A stretch of 13,638 bases of DNA from Candidatus Gastranaerophilales bacterium (GTDB lineage: Bacteria > Cyanobacteriota > Vampirovibrionia > Gastranaerophilales > Gastranaerophilaceae). The notes below the pieces were generated by a model. That model was not told where the DNA came from, did not search any database, and saw nothing but the letters and a program-made list of their open reading frames with translations. This document shows, in pieces, positions 1 to 7,452 of this stretch (position 1 is the first letter of the stretch; each line of letters begins with the position of its first letter). Location of the stretch: positions 1 to 13,638 of the forward strand of contig CANQLK010000036.1 in NCBI GenBank assembly GCA_947624665.1, read 5' to 3'. The position numbers and the translations under genes were made by a program.

Positions 1-104
1 TAAGCGAGGTCGGAAGCGAGTACAAGGCGGTAGCCGAAGGAGCGACAAGACCGAGCGCAAAGCAATTTCAAGACAGCAAGCGTAATGTTGCGACACAAGA
101 TTAA
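1..104. repeat. GC-rich edge sequence, relative of the right-hand repeat
   Basis: These bases are far richer in G and C than the rest of the window and repeat AGCGAG/GCGAAG-like words. Bases 26-47 on the plus strand match the minus strand of 13219-13240 closely, with a few substitutions or indels, so this looks like the truncated end of the same kind of element. A frame opening at base 3 stays open to a TAA at 102-104 and could be the tail of an upstream gene. Its codon use is unlike the neighbouring genes and its Ser/Glu/Ala/Lys-rich translation is low complexity, so I favour non-coding repeat. The window edge prevents a decision. Confidence 0.4.
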
Positions 105-109
105 AGGAG
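103..109 (+). promoter_or_regulatory. Shine-Dalgarno site for the small RDAC-like gene
   Basis: AAAGGAG lies 7 bases before the ATG at 117 and fixes that start. It is one of the strongest ribosome-binding sites in the window. Confidence 0.75.
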
Positions 110-116
110 TTCTATT

Positions 117-329
117 ATGCTGTTATCTTTTGATGATATTATTGAACTGAAAAGTAATTTGCTTAAAATTTATAATGAAAAATTGCACACACACGACACT
201 TGCGGCGGGCAATATTTTTCCTTGGATAAAACAAATGATGAAATTGAAAATTATATAAAACAATATTTAAAGAAAAAAAATATTACTCCGATTTTCTCCG
301 AAGATAAATTGAGTTTTAGCGTAAACTAA
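117..329 (+). CDS. Small RDAC-like family protein (70 aa)
   Basis: A 70-residue soluble protein with no signal peptide or membrane segment. The conspicuous feature is the central motif H-T-H-D-T-C-G-G-Q-Y-F (residues 24-34), followed by a Lys-rich helix and a short hydrophobic tail. From memory, this resembles the small uncharacterised 'RDAC' family of anaerobic gut bacteria, named for an R-D-A-C-G-G-Q motif, with R-D-A-C replaced here by H-D-T-C. The biochemical role of that family is not known to me. The start is set by the SD site at 103-109. The gene converges on priA, whose stop codon is 35 bases away, with only a weak 6-bp inverted repeat (334-339/355-360) between them. Existence is well supported; the family name is moderately supported; no function is claimed. 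Confidence 0.7.
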   Translation: MLLSFDDIIELKSNLLKIYNEKLHTHDTCGGQYFSLDKTNDEIENYIKQYLKKKNITPIFSEDKLSFSVN

Positions 330-364
330 AATATAATTCAATATTACACTGCCCGAATTACGTT

Positions 365-2644
365 CTATATAAAGTCAATCGGATCTATATCTACGATAAT
401 TTTTATATCAGCAGCGGCAGAAGTATTCTTCATAAATGCAGATACTATATAATGACCTTTTTTACCCATTTTATTTTTGATTATTATTTGATATCTGTAT
501 TCGGAATTGATTTTGTACATAATACATTTCATTGACCCCAAAATTTCAATATATTCGCTTAAAGCTAAAATTTTAATTTGTTCCTTTAATTTTTCTGCAA
601 TCTCGTTAGCACATATTGCAGCTCTGTCTTTATCATTAGAAGATACCAAAATTTTTATAATCTGGCAGAACGGCGGATAATCAAAAAGTTCACGTCGGTA
701 GATTTCATTATTATAAAAACTTTGATAGTTCTGTGATTTAGCATTCTTAACGGCATATAAATCAGGATTATAAGTCTGAAAAATAACTTTTCCCGAATAT
801 TCTCCTCTACCAGCTCTACCTGCGACCTGCATTAATAATTGAAATCCCCTTTCGGTAGAACGATAATCGGGAAATACAAAACTCATATCCGCATCCATTA
901 CCCCGACTAACGTCACGTTCTTATTATCTATTCCTTTTGCAATCATTTGCGTTCCGATTAAAATATCAATTTCACCTTTTTGAAATTTGTCCAGAATGTC
1001 TATATATTTTGTTTTGGAATTCAAAACATCAGAATCTATTCTTTCAATCGTCGCATTTGGAAAGAGTTTTGCAGTAATGGTTTCTATTCTTTGAGTTCCC
1101 ATACCGCTCATGGAAATTTCAGGCGAAGAACAAGACGGGCATAGTTCGGGAACTTTTTCTACCGTTTTACACCAATGGCATTTTAATGTCTTATCTGAAG
1201 CGTGGTATATCATTGGAATATCACAATTAGGACATTTTATTATTTTCCCGCAGGTTTTACATTGAACACTGGTATAAAATCCTCTTCTGTTCATTAATAA
1301 AATAATTTGTTTTTTATCTTTTAGGGTTTCATTTATAGCGTTTATAAGAGTATTCGAAAATATGGTTCTTGTTTCTCTGTAAAACTCTTCACGCATATCA
1401 ACGGTTATAACTTTTGCAAGCGAAACATTGTTATATCTTGTTTCAAGTTTAATTAAGTTATTAGTGGCAAGAGCTTTGTAATACGATGAAATATCGGGAG
1501 TCGCACTGCCTTTTATAAGTGAAGCGGAATTAATTTCGCATATTTTTTCGGCAGCCAACCTTGCATCGTATCTTGGGGCAGGAGAGGTCTGTTTATATGT
1601 ATTCTCGTGTTCTTCATCAATTATAACAAGTCCGATATTATTAAGCGGTGCAAATATAGCCGAACGTGCGCCTATTATTATTCTTATTTTATTATCACGA
1701 ATTTTATTCCAAACATCATACTTTTCGCCCTCCGATATACTGCTGTGCCATATCGCTATTTCATCGGGATTAAAACGCCTGATTAATCTTAATGTCAGTT
1801 GCGAGGCAAGCGCTATTTCAGGCGCAAGAAACAGTATATTTCTTCCTTCTTTTAGAACTTTATCTATAGCCTTAAAATATATTTCTGTTTTCCCTGAACC
1901 CGTTATCCCGTTTAATAATATAGGACTTGTCTGCTTTTTATCTATTTTTTCGAATATAATTCCCCAAACTTTCTCCTGTTCTTTTGATAAAGGCGGAAAT
2001 TTATCTCGTTGAATATTTTTAAATACCAATAATGGATTACGGTATATAGCTTTTTCTTTTATACTGACAAAACCTAAATCTTGGAGTTTTAATATGGTCG
2101 GTCTTGTTGTTTTTACTTCTTTTTCAAATTCTATTAATCTTGTTTCTTCATATTCTTCAAGTTTATTCAGTATTTTTAACTGTCTTAAATTTGCACCTTC
2201 CTTATGAATAAATTTAATATATTTTTCTTTCCGTTCATTTTTGGTTTTCCCCGAATTTTCTTTTAAAAATTTCATGGGTACAGCCGCTTGAATAACGGTA
2301 TTAATGTCGCAGCAATAATAATGAGCCAGCCAGTCAAGGAATTTTAAATAATCCAGAGTGAAAACAGAACGTCTGTCTATGATTTTAATTATTTCTTTTG
2401 CTTTAATCCCTTCTTCAATATAATTTGAAAACCCCGTTACAAAGGCAATAATGCTTTGCTTTCTGTTTCCGAAAGGAACTAATACGGCTTGACCTATTCT
2501 AATATTAGATTTTACAGTTTCAGGAATTAAATAAGTAAAAGTTCTTGTGCCGAGATTTTTAACATCAACAAGACACAGGGCATATTTATTTGATATGCCC
2601 TGTATTGTATTATCTTTAATGTTCTTAACCTCTTTATCCGTCAT
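365..2644 (-). CDS. priA: Primosomal protein N' (replication restart helicase PriA)
   Basis: PriA is a superfamily 2, 3'-to-5' DNA helicase that recognises stalled or repaired replication forks and reloads the replisome in the cytoplasm. At 759 residues it has the usual family length. The N-terminal DNA-binding part covers about residues 20-130. The helicase core begins near 220, with Walker A G-I-T-G-S-G-K-T at 246-253 and the Walker B-type D-E-E-H at 343-346. Eight zinc-binding cysteines are all present: 462, 465, 471, 474, 489, 492, 502 and 505. Helicase motif VI, Q-V-A-G-R-A-G-R, is at 606-613. The start lies 3 bases after the stop of the PC4-like gene, so the two are translated from one message; the SD is weak (GAAGAAG-like) inside the upstream gene's end, which suggests translational coupling. 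The stop is TAG. Confidence 0.97.
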   Translation of the reverse strand: MTDKEVKNIKDNTIQGISNKYALCLVDVKNLGTRTFTYLIPETVKSNIRIGQAVLVPFGNRKQSIIAFVTGFSNYIEEGIKAKEIIKIIDRRSVFTLDYLKFLDWLAHYYCCDINTVIQAAVPMKFLKENSGKTKNERKEKYIKFIHKEGANLRQLKILNKLEEYEETRLIEFEKEVKTTRPTILKLQDLGFVSIKEKAIYRNPLLVFKNIQRDKFPPLSKEQEKVWGIIFEKIDKKQTSPILLNGITGSGKTEIYFKAIDKVLKEGRNILFLAPEIALASQLTLRLIRRFNPDEIAIWHSSISEGEKYDVWNKIRDNKIRIIIGARSAIFAPLNNIGLVIIDEEHENTYKQTSPAPRYDARLAAEKICEINSASLIKGSATPDISSYYKALATNNLIKLETRYNNVSLAKVITVDMREEFYRETRTIFSNTLINAINETLKDKKQIILLMNRRGFYTSVQCKTCGKIIKCPNCDIPMIYHASDKTLKCHWCKTVEKVPELCPSCSSPEISMSGMGTQRIETITAKLFPNATIERIDSDVLNSKTKYIDILDKFQKGEIDILIGTQMIAKGIDNKNVTLVGVMDADMSFVFPDYRSTERGFQLLMQVAGRAGRGEYSGKVIFQTYNPDLYAVKNAKSQNYQSFYNNEIYRRELFDYPPFCQIIKILVSSNDKDRAAICANEIAEKLKEQIKILALSEYIEILGSMKCIMYKINSEYRYQIIIKNKMGKKGHYIVSAFMKNTSAAADIKIIVDIDPIDFI

Positions 2645-2647
2645 AAC

Positions 2648-2890
2648 TTATGCTTCTTCAACGGTTAAAAGTTCTTCCATTGCTTTTTCAACGGCATCTT
2701 TTAATGTTACAAGATTATCAGGTGATACCGTTACACCTTTTTTTGTAGGATTCCAGTTTGCACCGTCATCTGTAGTATAATAAATTCTTAAATCAAGATA
2801 TTTTTTCTCTTTATATGAATTTATGCTGATTTGCAATTGTTCTGTAGCATTTCTAGGTATTGTTGCAAGTATTTTTGGTTCTTCTGCCAT
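2648..2890 (-). CDS. PC4/Sub1-like single-stranded DNA-binding protein (80 aa)
   Basis: An 80-residue protein whose core (about residues 16-70) matches the PC4/YdbC-type fold: a K-K-Y-L-D-L-R-I-Y-Y strand (29-38), an acidic turn, then P-T-K-K-G-V-T-V (48-55) and a C-terminal amphipathic helix with an acidic end. PC4-type domains bind single-stranded DNA or melted duplex, usually as dimers, and bacterial members are small like this one. The gene sits between the phosphohexomutase gene and priA. Its SD overlaps the stop codon of the former and its own stop is 3 bases before the priA ATG, so it is operonic with both. A helper role in replication restart or single-strand handling is inferred from the priA linkage and is not shown. 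The fold assignment is from motif recognition. Confidence 0.8.
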   Translation of the reverse strand: MAEEPKILATIPRNATEQLQISINSYKEKKYLDLRIYYTTDDGANWNPTKKGVTVSPDNLVTLKDAVEKAMEELLTVEEA

Positions 2891-2899
2891 TTCTTATTT

Positions 2900-2905
2900 C
2901 TCCTT
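2900..2905 (-). promoter_or_regulatory. Shine-Dalgarno site overlapping the upstream stop codon
   Basis: On the minus strand AAGGAG precedes the ATG at 2890 by 9 bases and overlaps the TAA (2904-2906) of the phosphohexomutase gene. This fixes the start of the PC4-like gene and argues for coupled translation. Confidence 0.7.
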
Positions 2906-5171
2906 ATATTCCTAAAGTATTTTTATAATTCGGTATTTCAAAAATCCTTTTATCCGCATCTTTGTTTGTGAATTTCAGATATTCTTCCATCGATTTATTT
3001 TTAGCATTATTGTAATAGTCTTTTGAAATTATATCAAGATATATTTCATTTAAATCTCCCGAATAATTTCCCAATATTCGTGCATACATTGAAATATCTT
3101 CTTTATTAATTCCCGCCCCATAAGCCTTTGTTTTCGCATCGGTTCCCGATGGTCTTATCTCAATAAATTTATCGGTAAATTGCATAAAAGTACCGTCACC
3201 TACAAACTTTATGTCAGTTAAATTATCAAAATTTAAGGATTTAAACGTAGCATTTAATATTGTTTTAACCTGTTTCAGATTTATTAATCCCTCATATTCT
3301 GCCAAAGCAAGTGTTAAAAAGAACAAGTCATTTTTCGTTCTTAAAGCTTCGCCTTCCTTTTTTGCTTTTGTAAGTTTTTCAATGTTAGGTTCCGACTCGT
3401 TATAATAGGCTATATCTTCTCTTATATCATATTTTGAAGCAATATTATTTTTTGTATAAAGCTCATCAAGAGCGATTGAAAGCATTTTATGTTCTTTCTC
3501 CAGTTTGGCAGCTAAAGCGGAAGCAATAATTATTGCTTCTGAAGCACTTTTTTCCCTCATTGCTATAGCTGTCCTACCAGCCTTTGATTTAATGAGTTCT
3601 TCACTGCCGATTATCATTCCGCCTGATTCTTCTCCACCGAATAACAATCTCGGATTTTTACCCAAATTTATTTCACGTCCAAATACATCCGTTACTTTTA
3701 CATCACTATTTGGATTTTTTATAATCTGATATTCGACTTTTTTCATTATATTGGCAATTTCTTTAAACCCGACAGGAACATTAACAACATTTACTCCGTT
3801 AAATTTTGCCCATTCATCCCAAGATTTTGCACTTGCCGTCGTTTTGATTATAAATCTGGGATAATTGTTCCATCTGCCTGATTTTTTCAGCTGCTCTGCC
3901 CAAAAATCCATTATTAACAAAAATGATTCATTAGCACTGTAAACGGATAAAATTCTATCTTTATCAAGATTAGTATAACTTATACCCGTTTTATTCAAGA
4001 AGTCTTCAGCTTTTGAATCTTCTATCTGGCATACGGTTAATCTGTCATGGTCAGGGTCCGTAATTAATACAACCGTTCCAATCGGATATTGCTTTAATTT
4101 TTCATCATAATTAAGTGTATCTATTACGGGGAAAAATATTGTTCCGTCAGGCTTTTTAGCAATAACTGTCGCATCAACCGAATAATCATAAAAACATTTA
4201 TTTCCTTTAGGGTCCGTGTCATATTTGCCTATTCCATGAAAGAAAGCATCCTCTTCAATGTTCATCCACACATAATAATTTTCTATTTTAAAGGCTTCAA
4301 GTATTTTGCTCAGCGTACTATAAGCACTTCCGCCTACATTTTCTATTACTGTTTTGTTATTTAATGTTTTTATTAAATCTATATTTTCCTTATTTGCTAC
4401 ACCTTTTTCCAGATATTCCTTATATAAATCTATACCGTTATTTATGGATTGCATAAATTTTTCATTGATTAATGCATCATCAGAAGCAGCAATTTTTATT
4501 TCATAAGTTCCTTTTTCTCTGACAATGTTAAATATTTCTTTTATTTTATTAACAAACTCCATAGACTCTTCGGGCAGATATTGACTGCCTTGAGAATTTA
4601 AATCCTTAGTAGCATTTTTAACACTGATACCGTGGCTGGAAGTAATATACTCGCCGCCCAGTAAATCTAATTTAAAAGCCAAAAATGAAGCCAGCCAAAT
4701 AGGCATGGTCTTCCTTTGATATGTTGTTAAAGTTTCAATACCTTGAGCAGCTTGAACTCTCGCTATTAAATCAAGAAATTTTTCGGAATTATACCTGACT
4801 TCCCTTCCTGCAAGCTTCAAAAGTTTTTTGCCCTTATATTTTTCGGAAGCGACAAGAGCTTTAGCATAAGTAGCAAGCAAAATTCCCATAATATTAATGG
4901 GAAATCTGACATCATAAGGAAATAATATATTCTGCGGACCTCTTATTCCTGCCGTTGAAACAGCTGCTTCCTTTTCATAATTTTCAAGCCAGCTGTCCAA
5001 ATTCAATCCCTCAGGATTTGTTTTTTCATCATAAGGAAGTAAATGTTCTTTTTTTAATACAAACGTAAATTCTTTTTTATTGTCTATATCTATATATTTA
5101 TTATTAATTATATAATCAGGAGTATTGTTTTTTACTGATTCATATAATTTTTGTTCTAATGTGTTGTTCAT
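2904..5171 (-). CDS. Large alpha-D-phosphohexomutase (phosphoglucomutase/phosphomannomutase type)
   Basis: Enzymes of this superfamily move phosphate between C1 and C6 of a hexose phosphate through a phosphoserine, feeding glycogen, nucleotide-sugar and envelope synthesis. All four signature regions are visible: S-T-A-G-I-R-G at 72-78; the catalytic serine loop T-S-S-H-G at 177-181 (Ser179 by alignment with TASHNP); the Mg-binding loop D-P-D-H-D-R at 372-377 (Asp372, 374, 376); the sugar-recognition loop G-E-E-S-G-G at 513-518; and the phosphate-binding loop R-P-S-G-T at 673-677. At 755 residues it is well above the usual 450-580, with extra sequence around residues 185-350, in the region 560-650 and after 690. 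The ATG has AGGAG (5178-5182) 6 bases upstream. It is first in the operon with the PC4-like gene and priA. Substrate (glucose, mannose or other) cannot be told from sequence. Confidence 0.9.
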   Translation of the reverse strand: MNNTLEQKLYESVKNNTPDYIINNKYIDIDNKKEFTFVLKKEHLLPYDEKTNPEGLNLDSWLENYEKEAAVSTAGIRGPQNILFPYDVRFPINIMGILLATYAKALVASEKYKGKKLLKLAGREVRYNSEKFLDLIARVQAAQGIETLTTYQRKTMPIWLASFLAFKLDLLGGEYITSSHGISVKNATKDLNSQGSQYLPEESMEFVNKIKEIFNIVREKGTYEIKIAASDDALINEKFMQSINNGIDLYKEYLEKGVANKENIDLIKTLNNKTVIENVGGSAYSTLSKILEAFKIENYYVWMNIEEDAFFHGIGKYDTDPKGNKCFYDYSVDATVIAKKPDGTIFFPVIDTLNYDEKLKQYPIGTVVLITDPDHDRLTVCQIEDSKAEDFLNKTGISYTNLDKDRILSVYSANESFLLIMDFWAEQLKKSGRWNNYPRFIIKTTASAKSWDEWAKFNGVNVVNVPVGFKEIANIMKKVEYQIIKNPNSDVKVTDVFGREINLGKNPRLLFGGEESGGMIIGSEELIKSKAGRTAIAMREKSASEAIIIASALAAKLEKEHKMLSIALDELYTKNNIASKYDIREDIAYYNESEPNIEKLTKAKKEGEALRTKNDLFFLTLALAEYEGLINLKQVKTILNATFKSLNFDNLTDIKFVGDGTFMQFTDKFIEIRPSGTDAKTKAYGAGINKEDISMYARILGNYSGDLNEIYLDIISKDYYNNAKNKSMEEYLKFTNKDADKRIFEIPNYKNTLGI

Positions 5172-5177
5172 GACTAT

Positions 5178-5182
5178 CTCCT
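5178..5182 (-). promoter_or_regulatory. Shine-Dalgarno site of the phosphohexomutase gene
   Basis: AGGAG on the minus strand, 6 bases before the ATG at 5171, supports that start. I see no convincing -35/-10 pair for the operon in the 192-bp divergent spacer; TATGAT/TATTAT-like words near 5216-5226 are possible -10 boxes. Confidence 0.6.
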
Positions 5183-5351
5183 GAAATTACTTATATTTAA
5201 GATTATCAATGAACATAATATCATAAAATAAAAAAAACTATTTACTTGAGGGTCTTAAATTTCAATCATAACTTCTGACATTCTGCGGCAATATAACGAA
5301 TAATCTTGCCTTATCTTTTTTAAAACAATATTTTGATATACAATATTTAAA

Positions 5352-5358
5352 AGAGGAG
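5352..5358 (+). promoter_or_regulatory. Shine-Dalgarno site of the acetyltransferase gene
   Basis: AGAGGAG lies 5 bases before the ATG at 5364. A weak possible promoter is TTGCCT (5306-5311), 17 bases, TATTTT (5329-5334). An alternative -10 is TACAAT at 5339-5344. Confidence 0.6.
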
Positions 5359-5363
5359 AAAGT

Positions 5364-5918
5364 ATGAGCGAAAAAGAAAAAATGCTTAACGGCGAACTAT
5401 ACGATGCGAATAATGATAAAGCATTAATAGAAGAAAGAATAAAATGTAAAGTTCTATGCCATAAATATAATAATCTTTCTCCGGATAAAACAAATGAAAG
5501 AGAAGAATTAATCAAGAAAATCATAGGTAAGACCAAAGGTAAGTTTTTGATAGAACAGCCGTTTATGTGCGACTATGGATATAATATCGAAATAGGCAAA
5601 AATTTTTATTCCAATCACAATCTTATAATTTTAGACTGTGCAAAAGTAACCTTTGGGGATAACGTATTTATTGCACCTAATTGCGCTTTTTATACCGCAT
5701 ATCATCCTTTGGATTATAAGACAAGAAATAAAGGACTTGAATCGGCAAAACCTATAAAAGTAGGGAATAATGTTTGGATTGGCGGTAATGTTGTCATTTT
5801 GGAAGGAGTAACAATAGGAAATAACGTTGTAATAGGAGCAGGTTCAATAGTTACAAAAGATATTCCCGATAATTCACTTGCATTCGGTTCTCCTGCTAAA
5901 AAAATAAAAGAATTATAA
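5364..5918 (+). CDS. Sugar O-acetyltransferase, maltose/galactoside type
   Basis: A 184-residue acetyl-CoA-dependent sugar acetyltransferase of the Maa/LacA/NodL group, cytoplasmic and normally trimeric. Residues 1-60 form the N-terminal helical cap typical of maltose acetyltransferase (M-L-N-G-E-L-Y-D-A-N at 7-16, then E-R-I-K-C-K-V-L). Residues 65-178 are hexapeptide repeats of a left-handed beta-helix, ending in the usual G-S-P-A-K-K-I. The catalytic histidine corresponds to His114 in Y-H-P-L-D, and Asn84 in F-Y-S-N-H-N matches the conserved substrate-contact Asn. Length is normal for the family. It is divergent from the phosphohexomutase operon and separated from the next gene by 108 bp holding that gene's own promoter, so it is probably monocistronic. 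The exact acceptor sugar is unknown; such enzymes often detoxify or modify sugars. Confidence 0.93.
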   Translation: MSEKEKMLNGELYDANNDKALIEERIKCKVLCHKYNNLSPDKTNEREELIKKIIGKTKGKFLIEQPFMCDYGYNIEIGKNFYSNHNLIILDCAKVTFGDNVFIAPNCAFYTAYHPLDYKTRNKGLESAKPIKVGNNVWIGGNVVILEGVTIGNNVVIGAGSIVTKDIPDNSLAFGSPAKKIKEL

Positions 5919-5991
5919 TAAACCATAATTTGTATATTTGCATTCCATCATAAAAATAACAGATGAAACGCATATATAACTTCAATAAAAC

Positions 5992-6020
5992 TTGACATAA
6001 AAAATCTCACAAATTATCAT
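5992..6020 (+). promoter_or_regulatory. Strong sigma70-like promoter giving a leaderless radical SAM mRNA
   Basis: A perfect -35 box TTGACA (5992-5997) and a near-consensus -10 box TATCAT (6015-6020) are separated by exactly 17 bases. The expected transcription start, 6 to 8 bases after the -10, falls at or beside the A of the ATG at 6027. No SD-like purine run lies between the -10 and the ATG. The boxes are seen; start-site placement follows from normal promoter geometry. Confidence 0.75.
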
Positions 6021-6026
6021 TGAGTC

Positions 6027-7415
6027 ATGAAACTAAAAACTTGCAGATTTATAGAACACGGAATATATTTTAAACAATTAGCGGAAGATAGTCTAACCGT
6101 AAAACACTGCTGTAATATGGATGCATTACCCGAAAATGAGCAACCCCATTTAATTGAAACATATAAAGGCGGCGAAATAGATTGGGAAAAACTCTTTGAA
6201 GAAAAAAGAAAAGACAGGGAAAAATTTGCCCGAGGTGAATATTACGATTCTTGCAAAAATTGTTGGGAGCTTCAAGAAATTGAAGCAGATAAAGAAGATT
6301 ATATTTCTCACGTTACTCTTGCTCATATAACGAAATGCAATTCCAGATGCGTATATTGCGGAATAGGAAAAGATGAAACATTACATAATTCTCCGCAAAA
6401 ATACAGACTTTTACCTTTATTAAAAGAGATGAAAGAAAAAAATTTGTTAAGATTTACAGGTTCATTGCGATATATGGGCGGTGAACCAACATTATTACAC
6501 GACTTCGAAGAAATAACAGATATGTTTGTCGAAAATAATATACCCGAAATATATCTTCCGACCTCCGGCATAAAACTTTCTAAAGCAATGTTGAGAGCAT
6601 GTGCAAAAGTTCCGATTTGCAACATATTTATTTCTGTTGATTCGGGTTGTGAAGAAACATACAAAAAAATAAAAGGTTTAAATGCATATAAAGCTGTAAT
6701 GAACTCACTTAAACAATATGCTGATGCAAATATTATGCGAGAACATGTAATATCTAAATTTATAGCCGTTTTGGATATAAATGACAACACCGAAGAATTG
6801 GATAAATGGATTGCCGAATCAAAAAAAGCAGGAGTTGTTATGTTGGCATTTGATATTGAATATTCTTATGCTAACAATGTAGAAAATGAAAAATATATGA
6901 AACATTTAATTAATTTAAAAAATTATGCCGATAAACAAATTACTCTTGCAGGCTTAAATCGTGATCCTTACCTCCCTTATATTCAAAAACTTCAATGTTT
7001 TGAACAAGAAAATAAAGAAAAATTAGAAAACGATACATCATCGGAAATAATAAATATTGATATTTCACGCCAAACAAAACAACAAATTGAAGAACAACTT
7101 CTAAATATCATAAAAGAAAAATCAATATGGAATAAACCGATAATAAATTTAACAACAGAAAAATTTAACAAAAAAATTCTGTTTTTCAATGTAAAATACG
7201 AAAAAGAAATAACGGAAGAAAAACAATTTGATGAAATATTAAGTCTTTGCCGCAAGTTGGGATTTAAAACGAAATTGAAAACCAATGCAAATAATTTTAA
7301 TAAAAGTATAAAAGAATCATTAAAATTGAGCGATATAGAACTTCTTGTAAACAGGAAAGGAAACTTCGCAAAACAATACTTTGAACTTGATAACAAAAAA
7401 GTTAGATTTTTCTAA
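6027..7415 (+). CDS. Twitch-domain radical SAM protein
   Basis: A 462-residue radical S-adenosylmethionine enzyme of unknown substrate. The cluster-binding motif C-N-S-R-C-V-Y-C (Cys104, 108, 111) has the canonical CX3CX2C spacing, and the SAM-contact motif G-G-E-P is at 151-154. I-S-V-D-S-G at 202-207, followed by the E-E-T-Y-K-K-I-K-G helix, is typical of SPASM/twitch relatives. Before the core barrel sit Cys6, the Cys28-Cys29 pair and C-K-N-C (76-79), a layout seen in N-terminal twitch domains that can hold an auxiliary iron-sulfur cluster. Residues about 330-462 form a Lys/Glu-rich extension without a motif I recognise. The first ATG is chosen because the conserved-looking N terminus (K-T-C-R-F-I-E-H-G) starts right there. 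It is convergent with the phosphatase gene at 7453-8238; a weak 6-bp hairpin (7422-7427/7434-7439) lies between them. Confidence 0.88.
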   Translation: MKLKTCRFIEHGIYFKQLAEDSLTVKHCCNMDALPENEQPHLIETYKGGEIDWEKLFEEKRKDREKFARGEYYDSCKNCWELQEIEADKEDYISHVTLAHITKCNSRCVYCGIGKDETLHNSPQKYRLLPLLKEMKEKNLLRFTGSLRYMGGEPTLLHDFEEITDMFVENNIPEIYLPTSGIKLSKAMLRACAKVPICNIFISVDSGCEETYKKIKGLNAYKAVMNSLKQYADANIMREHVISKFIAVLDINDNTEELDKWIAESKKAGVVMLAFDIEYSYANNVENEKYMKHLINLKNYADKQITLAGLNRDPYLPYIQKLQCFEQENKEKLENDTSSEIINIDISRQTKQQIEEQLLNIIKEKSIWNKPIINLTTEKFNKKILFFNVKYEKEITEEKQFDEILSLCRKLGFKTKLKTNANNFNKSIKESLKLSDIELLVNRKGNFAKQYFELDNKKVRFF

Positions 7416-7452
7416 ATATCCAATTTCCTAACTGAAATTAGTATATTATATC

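Noticed and set aside
365..5171. Part of a novel defence island because of the PriA helicase and ssDNA-binding protein
   Set aside because: PriA has full housekeeping motifs and length, and no nuclease, toxin, reverse transcriptase or other defence gene is present.
5255..5536. Minus-strand 93-residue frame over the start of the acetyltransferase
   Set aside because: It is antisense to a clearly recognised gene and its promoter region, and has no family features.
6323..6790. 155-residue minus-strand frame inside the radical SAM gene
   Set aside because: It is a complementary-strand shadow of the region encoding the CX3CX2C core; no SD and no recognisable domain.
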